NCBI GenBank assembly: GCA_900550135.1 | Contig: URQO01000004.1 | Coordinates: 5,659 to 69,658 of the forward strand | Length of the DNA: 64,000 bases | Direction: 5' to 3' | Origin: an uncultured Eubacterium sp. | GTDB taxonomy: Bacteria; Bacillota; Clostridia; Lachnospirales; Lachnospiraceae | Shown: piece after piece, positions 16,998-25,956 of the stretch | Layout: every line of letters starts with the position of its first letter | Numbering within the stretch: the first letter of the stretch is position 1 | The notes under the pieces: model-generated | Databases searched by the model: none | What the model was told of the DNA's origin: nothing | The model's input: only the letters and a program-made list of their open reading frames with translations | Made by a program: the position numbers and the translations under genes

Positions 16998-18650
16998 TTA
17001 TAAATAGTATTTAAAGGTCTTGCTCCATTTTCCGGAACCGTACCTGTTATAGCCTTTCACCCTAAAATAATAACTGCGATGTTTTTTACCCTTTACAGTT
17101 TTAAAAGTTGTTTTTTTACTGTTTTTTATAATCTTTCTCACAATGTTTTTCTTGAATTTTTTGTCAGTGGAATACTGAATTGTATATCCGGATTTGTATG
17201 CAGATTTCCCTTTTGTCCAACTGATTTTTGCATACTTTGAGGTTTTATAAAAATCAGTAATGGTTGGAACTTCAGGAATAGGTCTTTTAGCTGTTTTTAA
17301 TGAAGTTGTTTTACTCCATTTTCCGTTTCCAATATTGGTTTTGTAAGCCCTTATTGAAAAATAATACTTTTTGTTAAAAGAAAGATTGTTTATATTGCAA
17401 CTTGTGGAAGTCTGATTTTTCACAAGTTTATATTTTACATTTTTCTTAAACTTTTTGTCTGTAGAATATCTGATGTAATATCCGGTTACATTTTTTTGAA
17501 TATTCCAGCTTAGTTTCGCTGAGTTGAGGTCGCGGGTTGCTACAGATGTTTTTTCCTGTCCCGGTAAAATCATAAAAGTTGTGCTACATGTACTTAAATA
17601 TTTTGTACCGTTTGCTACGATTTTTACTTTTCCAAAACCTGCATACTTGTTTGAACTATAGTATATTCTATATTGATTTGCAGGAACAACTTTACCACCT
17701 ACAATAAGAGCAACGCCTGGGTTAAATGCCTTTCCGGTACTACGGTAAACATTGTTAGTCAATGCAATTGTTCCTTTACTGATGGAAATATATTTTTTAC
17801 TTTCAGTGTTAGGAGTTGAAATTTTTCCATTTTTAAAATAGAAAACCACATCCTTTTCTGAAGTACGGTATACTTTAACAAAACGTCGTGCCAGCTTTTT
17901 TAAAACAGAATCACGTGGCAAAATAGCATCAGCTTTTCTTGAAGAAGAAATGATGGCATAGCTTGGATTAACCGCATCTAAAAAGGCGGCACTTGAAGAT
18001 GAACCTGCACCATGATGCCCAACTTTTAAAACATCAGCCTGAAAGTTGTATCCCTGGGTCATCAGAAGAGACTCAGTTGTTGCAGGCAAATCGCCGGTTA
18101 AAAGAAGTGATTTGCCACCACAGGTTACTCTTAATACAATACTACATTCATTGTAAGTGGAACCCTTTGAACCGTCGTAAATAACAGTAACTACAGCATC
18201 TCCCAAATTCCAGGCTTCACCTTCAATAGGATTTCTGTAAGGACATCCTTCATTTTTTACACTTCTAATAAAATTACTATAGTGAGTGTTTGCTTTAGTG
18301 CATGGAGAATAAACAACTTCTCCGATGTGGTATTTGTCAAAAATAAGATTAAAATTTCCTACATGGTCGCCGTCGGGATGTGTGGCAACAACATAGTCAA
18401 TTTTATTGTCAGGAATATCCAATTTGGAAAGATAATCCATAACCAGATGTTTGTTCTCAGGTGGACCTGAATCCACAATCATATAATGTCCCTGGCTGCT
18501 TAACACTAAAGCATCACCTGACCCAACATAAATAGCGTGAAATGTCATTTCAGTATCTTTTGCCTGAGTATTTATGGTAAAGATGCAGCATACAAATGCT
18601 ATCACTATAAAAAGCGTTAAGTTTTTTAATACGTTAAAAAAGTGTTTCAT
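16998..18650 (-). CDS. Secreted metallo-beta-lactamase-fold protein with FnIII-like repeats
   Basis: A 550-residue exported hydrolase candidate. Seen: a signal peptide (to about residue 30). The MBL domain resembles the soluble part of ComEC: HPDGDHVGN (His91, Asp93, Asp95, His96), a later TGDLP and KVGHHGAGSSSS. Two or three FnIII-like Lys-rich repeats (GYYIRYSTDKKFKKN; GYTIQYSTDKKFKKN) cover residues about 360-550. Known: ComEC's MBL domain is thought to degrade the non-transported DNA strand. A free, secreted form may be a nuclease or other phosphodiesterase at the surface. It lacks the membrane domain of ComEC, so DNA uptake itself is not implied. The gene lies 40 bases after the next gene upstream on this strand. 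Confidence 0.88.
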   Translation of the reverse strand: MKHFFNVLKNLTLFIVIAFVCCIFTINTQAKDTEMTFHAIYVGSGDALVLSSQGHYMIVDSGPPENKHLVMDYLSKLDIPDNKIDYVVATHPDGDHVGNFNLIFDKYHIGEVVYSPCTKANTHYSNFIRSVKNEGCPYRNPIEGEAWNLGDAVVTVIYDGSKGSTYNECSIVLRVTCGGKSLLLTGDLPATTESLLMTQGYNFQADVLKVGHHGAGSSSSAAFLDAVNPSYAIISSSRKADAILPRDSVLKKLARRFVKVYRTSEKDVVFYFKNGKISTPNTESKKYISISKGTIALTNNVYRSTGKAFNPGVALIVGGKVVPANQYRIYYSSNKYAGFGKVKIVANGTKYLSTCSTTFMILPGQEKTSVATRDLNSAKLSWNIQKNVTGYYIRYSTDKKFKKNVKYKLVKNQTSTSCNINNLSFNKKYYFSIRAYKTNIGNGKWSKTTSLKTAKRPIPEVPTITDFYKTSKYAKISWTKGKSAYKSGYTIQYSTDKKFKKNIVRKIIKNSKKTTFKTVKGKKHRSYYFRVKGYNRYGSGKWSKTFKYYL

Positions 18651-18690
18651 AATTTTTTACTATTATCAGAACATGCCATTTAATGTGCTG

Positions 18691-19488
18691 TTATTTGGAA
18701 ACAGATTCTAAATATGCTCTTTCAAGATAATAATATGTCCTCCTTAATATAATCCAAAAAATAATAACATCTAATACAAGAAAAGCTTCAAAAACATATC
18801 CTAAAGTCATTAAAGCCCCAAAGTCTGAGCCAATCCAAAAGATAAATACCAAAAGAATCTGAAGGGCTGTGGCTGCAAACCATGTAATCTTGCCCCATTT
18901 TCTTTCGTCTCTGCAACAAATATCTGAACACATTGAAAACAGACCACGTGTAAACAGATATGTAGTAGCCACAATGGATGCTATGTAAGCAATGCCAAGA
19001 AACATAGCTGTGTTACATAACAAAAGTCCGTTTAAAACAAATGGTAATGACTTTAATATTATGCGCAGTATAATTCCGCAAAATGCACATAAAGAACAAA
19101 AAATGAATTTTTTATTCACTTTTTTTAATAAAACACATGCAATAAAAATTAAAATAAAGCCAATTAAATCACTGAAAATATCAACATGAATGTTATCATA
19201 AAAAACTTTATCTATAACTTTTGCGGAAGTTGAAGCACTGCTTGTGGTGGTTTCTGACTGAACCAAAGGTGCCTTGTCAGAATCAGATGAATTGTCAATA
19301 AACTTATATGTACATTTAGCACCATAGTTTGATGCAATATTGTAATACTGAAACTCTCCAATCACATCTTTTGTATTGTCGTATGTATGTGGATATGTAA
19401 AAGGTGTTTTCACATCCACATCCAATGCAAGAAAAATAAATCCCATTATTAGAAAAATAAAAGCTATTTTAAATTTTGATTTTGTCAT
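18691..19488 (-). CDS. Multi-pass membrane protein of unknown function
   Basis: A 265-residue integral membrane protein that I do not recognise. Seen: one N-terminal membrane segment (residues about 8-24), an external loop of about 70 residues with a Ser/Thr-rich part, then five or so hydrophobic segments from about 95 to 250. AGGAGG lies just before the start codon. It is followed on the same strand by the secreted MBL-fold protein, so they may be co-transcribed. No catalytic motif is visible. Confidence 0.8.
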   Translation of the reverse strand: MTKSKFKIAFIFLIMGFIFLALDVDVKTPFTYPHTYDNTKDVIGEFQYYNIASNYGAKCTYKFIDNSSDSDKAPLVQSETTTSSASTSAKVIDKVFYDNIHVDIFSDLIGFILIFIACVLLKKVNKKFIFCSLCAFCGIILRIILKSLPFVLNGLLLCNTAMFLGIAYIASIVATTYLFTRGLFSMCSDICCRDERKWGKITWFAATALQILLVFIFWIGSDFGALMTLGYVFEAFLVLDVIIFWIILRRTYYYLERAYLESVSK

Positions 19489-19675
19489 AAGACCTCCTGA
19501 ATGTTCCTACAAGAACAAAAATATGCATAAAAATAATTATATATTAAATATAGGTAGAAATGCAATATGACGAAGAATGAAAAACTATGAAAAAGTTGAA
19601 TTATTTACATTGTAAAATGGTGTAAGTGTAGTATAATGAAAGGGATTTTACCAGAAAATTCAAGGAGGAAATTAG

Positions 19676-21115
19676 ATGAAGAAAATATTTACAAAAAGTA
19701 TTTCGATGCTTCTTATTATTACAATGATACTTGGCGGTATACTTGTAAGCACAACAAAAGAAGTAAAAGCAGATAGCAAGGCATATACAATTAAGGTAAA
19801 CCTTGGTACAAACTGCACAACAATTTACAAAAATGGAAAAGCAATAAAAGCAATGATTTGTTCTCCAAGTAATGAAACACCTACAGGAACATTTTATATG
19901 CCTGTAAAATACAGATGGCATGATATGATTGGAAACTGTTACGCACAGTATTGCTCAAGAATTTGTCCTGAGATTTTATTCCATTCAGTATGGTATTACA
20001 AAAAAGGTGACAAATCTTCAATGTCAGTAGCAGCTTACAACGTTATGGGACAGAAAGCATCTCACGGATGTGTAAGACTATTATGCAAGGATGCAAAATG
20101 GATTTACGATCATTGTGCAGTAGGTACAAAGATTGTTATTTTCTGGGGAAAGAAAAAAGATGATCCATTAAAGAGACCTGGTTTTACACGTATTACAAAT
20201 GGAAAATTTACAGACTGGGATCCAACAGATCCGGATCCAAAGAATCCATATAGAAAGAAAGTGCCAACTCTTACAGTAAACAAAACTACTGTTGAATTTG
20301 GTACAAATGTAAAAGCTATTGATTTGGTTACAATAAAAGACAGTGCCGGAAACAAAATGTCAAAGAAATCAAAGAAGATTAAAGTTAAAGGAAAGATTAA
20401 CACAAAGAAACTTGGCACATACAAAGTTAAATTTACAGTAAAGGGAAAAGTTGGAAAGACACTTAAGAAAACTGTAAAATTTAAAGTTGTAGATACAAAG
20501 AAACCTACATTGAAAGGTGTAAAAAACAAAACTAATGTAGCATTAAACAACAGGATTGATTTATTATCAGGAGTTTTTGCAAAGGCTGCAACAGGAAAAA
20601 ACCTTACATCAAAAGTTAAGACTGCTGTAACATACAAAGGTAAAAAAGTAACAGCTAAGAAAAACAAAATTACATTTAAAAAGGTTGGTACATACAAAGT
20701 TACATATACTGTAAAGGGTGACAATAAAAAGTCAGCAAAGAAAACAGTTACATACAAAGTTGTAAATCATAGTGTTAAGTTCTATTTAAAGCATAAGAAA
20801 GTAACTATTGAACAGGGAACTGCATTTGATTATTTGGAGCAGGTAAAGAGCCTTAAGTCATATAAGGGAAAAGATCTTAGTGTAAAGAAATATGTTACAT
20901 ATACAGATAGTGTTGATATGACAAAGCCTGGAACATACACTGTTACATACAAGGCTCAGTATAAAGATAAGTCATACACAGCAGTAACTAAGACACTTAC
21001 AGTTGTAGTAAAAGAAAAGGCACAGCAGCCTACACAACCTGAACAGCCAACTACACCAACAAATCCAAGTGGTGAAAACGCAAATGATTCAACAGGCTGG
21101 ACAGAAAATTACTAA
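19676..21115 (+). CDS. L,D-transpeptidase (YkuD) with Ig-like repeats
   Basis: A 479-residue exported enzyme that should make 3-3 cross-links or anchor proteins in peptidoglycan. Seen: a signal peptide ending near VKADS, then a YkuD domain (residues about 36-160) with the catalytic HSVWY (His103) and SHGCVRL (His130, Cys132, Arg134). Three or four Lys/Thr-rich Ig-like domains follow, each ending in GTYKVTYTVKG-type strands (about 180-450). A Pro/Thr/Gln-rich tail ends the protein. The Ig-like part probably places the enzyme in the wall. AGGAGG lies upstream of the ATG. Confidence 0.92.
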   Translation: MKKIFTKSISMLLIITMILGGILVSTTKEVKADSKAYTIKVNLGTNCTTIYKNGKAIKAMICSPSNETPTGTFYMPVKYRWHDMIGNCYAQYCSRICPEILFHSVWYYKKGDKSSMSVAAYNVMGQKASHGCVRLLCKDAKWIYDHCAVGTKIVIFWGKKKDDPLKRPGFTRITNGKFTDWDPTDPDPKNPYRKKVPTLTVNKTTVEFGTNVKAIDLVTIKDSAGNKMSKKSKKIKVKGKINTKKLGTYKVKFTVKGKVGKTLKKTVKFKVVDTKKPTLKGVKNKTNVALNNRIDLLSGVFAKAATGKNLTSKVKTAVTYKGKKVTAKKNKITFKKVGTYKVTYTVKGDNKKSAKKTVTYKVVNHSVKFYLKHKKVTIEQGTAFDYLEQVKSLKSYKGKDLSVKKYVTYTDSVDMTKPGTYTVTYKAQYKDKSYTAVTKTLTVVVKEKAQQPTQPEQPTTPTNPSGENANDSTGWTENY

Positions 21116-21135
21116 AATTTCAGTAAGAGGCAAAA

Positions 21136-21843
21136 ATGTATTCATATAAAACAACAGTAAGCTTTAGTAAAATTGACAAAAATGGAAAAATGCCATTATA
21201 TGAAGTGCTTAGATACTTACAGGATTGCAGCACATTTCAATCTCAAAGTCTGGGCATAGGTCCGGAGTACCTGCTTGCGCACAAAAGAGCATGGATACTT
21301 TTGGCGTACAAGGTACAATTATTAAAAGATATAAAATATAACGAACAAATAGAAATAGGAACATCTGCATTAAAGTTTGATAAGGTTATGGCAACAAGAC
21401 AGTTTTTTATAAAAGACGGTAGTGGTGAATTTGCTGTAAAAGCGGAATCAATATGGAGCCTTTTAGACTTAGAAAGTCGTATGCCAACAAGAATCAATCA
21501 GGAAGATGTAGTAAAATATGGCTGCGAAGAAATGTTTGAAAGTATTAAGCCAACAAGAAAAATAAGATTCTCACAGGAGAAAGAGATTCTTGGGAGTATT
21601 GTGGTACCAAATACATATATCGACATAAATGGTCATATGAACAATACCAATTATGCACGTATTGCACAGCAATTTTTGCCTGACGATTTTAAATACAATC
21701 AGGTGGAAATAGTATACAGCAAGGAGGCTCTTGAAAAAGAGACAATTGTGTGTGCGTTACACAAAGAAAGTGATGGTGTGGGCGTTACCCTTGAAAATCA
21801 TGCAGGGGAACCTTTCACACTGATAAGGTATAAAAATATCTAA
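21136..21843 (+). CDS. Acyl-ACP thioesterase
   Basis: A 235-residue cytoplasmic enzyme that releases fatty acids from acyl carrier protein. Seen: two hotdog domains, the first beginning YKTTVSFSKIDKNGKMPLYEVLRYLQD in pattern, the second with the active-site segment DINGHMNNTNYARIA (about 160-174), where Asn and His are the family's conserved residues. It starts 20 bases after the transpeptidase gene. The two may share a transcript, although their roles are not obviously linked. Free fatty acids could feed the DegV/Fak route. Confidence 0.9.
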   Translation: MYSYKTTVSFSKIDKNGKMPLYEVLRYLQDCSTFQSQSLGIGPEYLLAHKRAWILLAYKVQLLKDIKYNEQIEIGTSALKFDKVMATRQFFIKDGSGEFAVKAESIWSLLDLESRMPTRINQEDVVKYGCEEMFESIKPTRKIRFSQEKEILGSIVVPNTYIDINGHMNNTNYARIAQQFLPDDFKYNQVEIVYSKEALEKETIVCALHKESDGVGVTLENHAGEPFTLIRYKNI

Positions 21844-21847
21844 TTTT

Positions 21848-21890
21848 GACAAAAGCAGTTTGCAGAAGTCTGTAAACTGTTTTGTCGCTT
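21848..21890 (+). terminator. Terminator hairpin between thioesterase gene and cvfB
   Basis: GACAAAA and CAGTTT-CAG (21848-21865) pair with CTG-AAACTG and TTTTGTC (21870-21886). The T-rich tail is weak, and the hairpin ends shortly before the cvfB ribosome site, so it could also modulate translation. Confidence 0.6.
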
Positions 21891-21907
21891 TATTGGAGGA
21901 ATATTCA

Positions 21908-22735
21908 ATGGAAATAGGAAAGACATTAAAATTACAGGTTGTTAAAACAACAGATTTCGGAGTATATCTTGGTACAAATGAAGACAAGGTACTGCTTCCC
22001 AAAAACGAAGTACCACAGGGAGTGGGAATGGGTGATACAGTGGAGGTATTTATATGCCGTGATTCACAGGACAGAATTATAGCCACTACACAGAAACCTA
22101 TGGCGGAAGTTGGAGAGACTGCTTATTTGGAAGTTAAAGAGATTACAAAGTTTGGAGCTTTTTTGGATTGGGGACTGGGAAAAGATTTGTTCCTTCCATA
22201 CAAAGAACAGACAGTAAATATAAAAGCAGGAGACAAGGTTTTAGTAGGAATATACACGGATAAAAGTGACAGATTATGTGCCACAATGAAGGTATACAAC
22301 TATTTAAGCTGCAACTCTACATATGAAGAAGAGGATATAGTAAAAGGTATTGTGTACAACTACAATCCAAACTATGGTGCTTTTGTGGCAGTGAACAATA
22401 AGTATCACGGTCTTATTCAGACAAAGGAACTTACAACCAAAGTTTATGTAGGAATGGAAGTGGAAGCCAGAGTAAAAAGCGTTCGTCCTGATGGCAAATT
22501 AGATCTTGCTCTTAGAAAAAAATCGTATTTGCAGATAGAGGATGATGCTGAAAAAATTTATGACTTTATGGAGAAAAATGGTGGAAAAATTGGGTACACA
22601 GATAAGGCTGCACCGGACAAAATTAAAAACGATTTTAATATGAGCAAAAGTGAATTTAAAAGAGCTATTGGCAGATTGCTCAAAGAACAACGTATAACTA
22701 TTGGTGAAAATGACATATTTATATATAAAAAGTAA
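21908..22735 (+). CDS. cvfB: CvfB-family S1 RNA-binding protein
   Basis: A 275-residue protein with three S1-type domains and a C-terminal winged helix. The start is the ATG at 21908, seven bases after GGAGGA; an ORF start at 21860 lies inside the terminator hairpin. Seen: an S1 opening IGKTLKLQVVKTTDFGVYL, a second S1 with KFGAFLDWG, a third with YNPNYGAFVAV, and the basic end SEFKRAIGRLLKEQRI. Known: CvfB of Staphylococcus binds RNA and influences virulence gene expression. The role here is inferred only from family. Confidence 0.9.
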   Translation: MEIGKTLKLQVVKTTDFGVYLGTNEDKVLLPKNEVPQGVGMGDTVEVFICRDSQDRIIATTQKPMAEVGETAYLEVKEITKFGAFLDWGLGKDLFLPYKEQTVNIKAGDKVLVGIYTDKSDRLCATMKVYNYLSCNSTYEEEDIVKGIVYNYNPNYGAFVAVNNKYHGLIQTKELTTKVYVGMEVEARVKSVRPDGKLDLALRKKSYLQIEDDAEKIYDFMEKNGGKIGYTDKAAPDKIKNDFNMSKSEFKRAIGRLLKEQRITIGENDIFIYKK

Positions 22736-22865
22736 TATCGCTATGCAATATTAACAAAGATTTTTTTGTTATTTTGTTTAATAGAGATATAGTAATTTGT
22801 AAAGATGTGATTTAGAATACTGTAATATGAGATTAGAGATTTTCTATTACTAGGAGGAGAAACAA

Positions 22866-23984
22866 ATGGCAAGTTTATCACTTAAAAATATTTGCAAAGT
22901 ATATCCAAACGGATTTGCAGCAGTTAAAGATTTTAACCTTGAGATTAAAGACAAGGAATTCATCATCTTCGTAGGACCATCAGGTTGTGGTAAATCTACA
23001 ACACTTCGTATGATTGCAGGTCTTGAAGAGATTTCATCAGGAGAATTATACATTGGAGATAAGTTAGTAAACGATGTTGAACCAAAGGATAGAGATATCG
23101 CAATGGTATTCCAGAACTACGCTTTATATCCACATATGACAGTATATGACAATATGGCATTTGGTCTTAAATTAAGAAAAGTACCAAAGGCAGAACAGGA
23201 AAGATTAGTTAAAGACGCAGCAAAGATTCTTGATCTTGAGCAGTTACTTGACAGAAAGCCAAAGGCTTTATCAGGTGGTCAGCGACAGAGAGTTGCCATG
23301 GGACGTGCTATTGTTCGTAATCCTAAGGTATTCCTTATGGATGAACCTCTTTCAAACTTGGATGCCAAGTTAAGAGTACAGATGCGTGTTGAAATTGCAA
23401 AGATTCATAAGAGATTAGGTGCTACAATCATCTACGTAACACATGACCAGACAGAGGCTATGACACTTGGTACAAGAATCGTAGTTATGAAGGATGGTAT
23501 TGTACAACAGGTTGATTCACCAAAGAATTTATATGACAAGCCGGTCAACTTATTCGTAGCAGGATTTATGGGCTCACCACAGATGAACTTTATTGATGCT
23601 GAAGTAGAAAAAGTTGGTAGCGAAATCAAATTGCATATTGGACAGGCTAGAACATATATTACAGTTCCTGCTGAACAGGCTAAGAGACTTGAAGAAGGTG
23701 GATATGTTGGTAAGACAGTAGTTATGGGTATCAGACCTGAAGATATTCATATTGAAGAAAGTTTCATAGCAAATTCACCTGACAGTGCATTTAAGACAAC
23801 TATCAGAATTTATGAATTGCTTGGTGCAGAAGTTTACTTATACTTTGATGTTGAAGGATTTGATTGTACAGCAAGAGTTAACTCAAACACAGAGGCTAGA
23901 CCTGGTGATGAAGTTACATTTGCAATGGATCTTTCAAAATTACATATTTTTGACAAAGATACAGAAAAAGTTATTACTAACTAG
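22866..23984 (+). CDS. Sugar ABC transporter ATPase (MsmX/UgpC type)
   Basis: A 372-residue ATPase of the CUT1 carbohydrate importer class. Seen: Walker A GPSGCGKST (about 38-46), Q-loop VFQNYALYPHMTV, signature LSGGQRQRVAMGRA, Walker B VFLMDEPLSNLDAK and H-loop VTHDQTEAM, all intact. A C-terminal TOBE/regulatory domain follows (about 240-372). No permease or binding-protein gene is adjacent. Known: MsmX-type ATPases are often encoded alone and energise several sugar transporters. It has strong codon bias (gca, aga, ggt), suggesting high expression. AGGAGG precedes the ATG. Confidence 0.95.
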   Translation: MASLSLKNICKVYPNGFAAVKDFNLEIKDKEFIIFVGPSGCGKSTTLRMIAGLEEISSGELYIGDKLVNDVEPKDRDIAMVFQNYALYPHMTVYDNMAFGLKLRKVPKAEQERLVKDAAKILDLEQLLDRKPKALSGGQRQRVAMGRAIVRNPKVFLMDEPLSNLDAKLRVQMRVEIAKIHKRLGATIIYVTHDQTEAMTLGTRIVVMKDGIVQQVDSPKNLYDKPVNLFVAGFMGSPQMNFIDAEVEKVGSEIKLHIGQARTYITVPAEQAKRLEEGGYVGKTVVMGIRPEDIHIEESFIANSPDSAFKTTIRIYELLGAEVYLYFDVEGFDCTARVNSNTEARPGDEVTFAMDLSKLHIFDKDTEKVITN

Positions 23985-24000
23985 TCATAAAAATATAGAA

Positions 24001-24034
24001 AAAGCACAGATTGTGATTAATCTGTGCTTTTTTT
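24001..24034 (+). terminator. Rho-independent terminator
   Basis: The perfect stem AAAGCACAGATT (24001-24012) with AATCTGTGCTTT (24019-24030) has a six-base loop and TTTT tail. Confidence 0.95.
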
Positions 24035-24133
24035 GTGTTTTACTTGTTTTTTAAATTGATTTAGTTTAAAATAAACATTGGAATATTGTTTAAAGATATT
24101 AGAAACATTTAGAGCTAAAGCAAGGAGAAATAC

Positions 24134-25222
24134 ATGATTTCGAATCAGATCTTAAAAAATACAATAGAAGGTATAAAGAGTATCTCAAGAGTGGATTTGT
24201 ATGTGGCAGATACAGACGGACAGATTGTAGTGTCTACAGCTCATGCAGGAGACCAGTTCAAAAGTGCAGTGATGGCATTTGTGGCATCTCCGGCAGACAG
24301 CCAGTCAGTACAGGATTATCAGTTTTTCAAAGTATATGATGAAAATCAACTTGAACTTATACTGATAGCTCAAGGGACAAGTGATGACGTTTTTATGGTT
24401 GGAAGAATGGCATCATTCCAGATTCAGAATCTTCTTGTTGCGTATAAGGAAAGATATGATAAGGACAACTTTATTAAGAATCTTTTATTAGACAATCTTC
24501 TTCTTGTTGACATATATAACAGAGCAAAAAAATTACATGTTGATGTTGATGCTAGAAGATGTGTATGCATTATTGAAACAAAAAATGAAAAAGACAGTGT
24601 GGCATTAGAAACAGTTCGTACATTATTTGCAGGAAGCAAAAAAGATTTTATCACAGCTGTTGATGAAAAGAGCATTATCCTTGTAAAAGAACTTGATGAC
24701 AAGCAGGGATATAAAGATGTGGAACATATTGCAAATACTATAGTAGATATGCTTAACACAGAAGCAATGGTAAAGGCAAATGTTGCTTATGGCACAATTG
24801 TAAAGGAAATCAAGGAAGTTTCACGTTCATACAAAGAGGCAAGAATGGCTCTTGACGTTGGAAAGATTTTCTTTAGCAACAAAAATGTTGTGGCATACAA
24901 CAATTTGGGAATTGGCAGACTTATTTATCAGTTGCCTATTCCATTGTGTAAAATGTTTATCAAAGAAATCTTCGATGGAAAATCTCCGGATGAGTTTGAT
25001 GACGAAACACTTACAACAATCAACAAGTTTTTTGAAAACAGCTTGAATGTTTCAGAAACATCTAGACAGTTATATATTCATAGAAATACTTTAGTATACA
25101 GGTTAGACAAACTTCAGAAAAGTACTGGTTTGGACCTTAGAGTATTTGAAGATGCAATTACATTTAAAATTGCTCTTATGGTTGTGAAATATATGAATTA
25201 TATGGAAAATGCAGATTTTTAA
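24134..25222 (+). CDS. CdaR/PucR-type transcriptional regulator
   Basis: A 362-residue regulator. Seen: an N-terminal sensory part (about 1-130), a middle GGDEF-like fold typical of CdaR, and the C-terminal PucR helix-turn-helix SETSRQLYIHRNTLVYRLDK (about 305-324). Known: the family controls sugar-acid, purine or amino-acid catabolism in answer to small molecules. Here it lies between an orphan sugar-ABC ATPase and the ftsEX operon, so its target is not evident; it could act on the ATPase gene upstream. Confidence 0.88.
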   Translation: MISNQILKNTIEGIKSISRVDLYVADTDGQIVVSTAHAGDQFKSAVMAFVASPADSQSVQDYQFFKVYDENQLELILIAQGTSDDVFMVGRMASFQIQNLLVAYKERYDKDNFIKNLLLDNLLLVDIYNRAKKLHVDVDARRCVCIIETKNEKDSVALETVRTLFAGSKKDFITAVDEKSIILVKELDDKQGYKDVEHIANTIVDMLNTEAMVKANVAYGTIVKEIKEVSRSYKEARMALDVGKIFFSNKNVVAYNNLGIGRLIYQLPIPLCKMFIKEIFDGKSPDEFDDETLTTINKFFENSLNVSETSRQLYIHRNTLVYRLDKLQKSTGLDLRVFEDAITFKIALMVVKYMNYMENADF

Positions 25223-25226
25223 GCGT

Positions 25227-25265
25227 TAAAAGTGAGAAGTAACTTAAAACTTTTCACTTTTAGTG
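25227..25265 (+). terminator. Hairpin terminator candidate before ftsE
   Basis: TAAAAGTGAGAAGT (25227-25240) pairs with ACTTTTCACTTTTA (25249-25262) around eight bases. The T tract is part of the stem, so termination may be incomplete. It lies directly before the ftsE ribosome site. Confidence 0.55.
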
Positions 25266-25284
25266 CGTGTTAAGGAGAAAACAA

Positions 25285-25956
25285 ATGATTAGTATAAAAG
25301 GTGTCAGTAAGTCTTATGGAAATGGCGCACCTGCACTTAGCAACCTTAATCTTGATATAGAAGACGGCGAGTTTGTATTCGTAGTGGGAGCCAGTGGTTC
25401 AGGTAAATCTACATTCATAAAGTTACTGCTAAAAGAATTAAATCCAACAGAGGGAACAATAACAGTCAATGATACAAAGTTATCAAAGTTAAAGTCCAGA
25501 GGTGTTGCAAAGTATCGTAGAAAAATCGGTGTAGTATTTCAGGACTTTAGGTTGTTACAGGACAGAGATGTATACTCAAACATAGCATTTGCTCAAAGAG
25601 TAATAGGTGCATCTCCAAGAGAAATTAAAAAGAATGTGGCAAGAGTGCTTTCATTGGTAGGATTGTCAGAGAAATACCGTTCAAATCCAAATGAGTTATC
25701 AGGTGGTGAGCAACAAAGAGTTGCCCTTGCAAGAGCTATTGTAAATAAGCCTGAAATATTGTTGGCAGATGAGCCAACCGGAAACCTTGATCCGGAAAAC
25801 TCATGGGAAATTATGAAGTTACTTGATAAAGTAAACAAACAGGGCACTACCGTTATTGTAGTTACACATAACCTAGAGATTGTTGAGGCAATGCATAAAC
25901 GTGTAATCACAATGAAAAAAGGTGTTAAAGTAAGTGACAGCAAGGTGGTGGAATAA
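25285..25956 (+). CDS. ftsE: Cell-division ABC ATPase FtsE
   Basis: A 223-residue cytoplasmic ATPase that drives the FtsEX complex, which activates a septal peptidoglycan hydrolase. The start is the ATG at 25285 behind AAGGAG; the GTG at 25267 precedes that site. Seen: Walker A GASGSGKST, the FtsE-typical VVFQDFRLLQDRDVYSN, signature LSGGEQQRVALARA, Walker B ILLADEPTGNLDPE and the H-loop VTHNLEIVE. It abuts ftsX (stop and start adjacent). Confidence 0.97.
   Translation: MISIKGVSKSYGNGAPALSNLNLDIEDGEFVFVVGASGSGKSTFIKLLLKELNPTEGTITVNDTKLSKLKSRGVAKYRRKIGVVFQDFRLLQDRDVYSNIAFAQRVIGASPREIKKNVARVLSLVGLSEKYRSNPNELSGGEQQRVALARAIVNKPEILLADEPTGNLDPENSWEIMKLLDKVNKQGTTVIVVTHNLEIVEAMHKRVITMKKGVKVSDSKVVE

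Noticed and set aside
20110..20757. Long minus-strand open frame opposite the L,D-transpeptidase gene.
   Set aside because: It is the shadow of Lys/Thr-rich repeats on the plus strand, lacks a ribosome site and has biased Phe/Val composition typical of such shadows.
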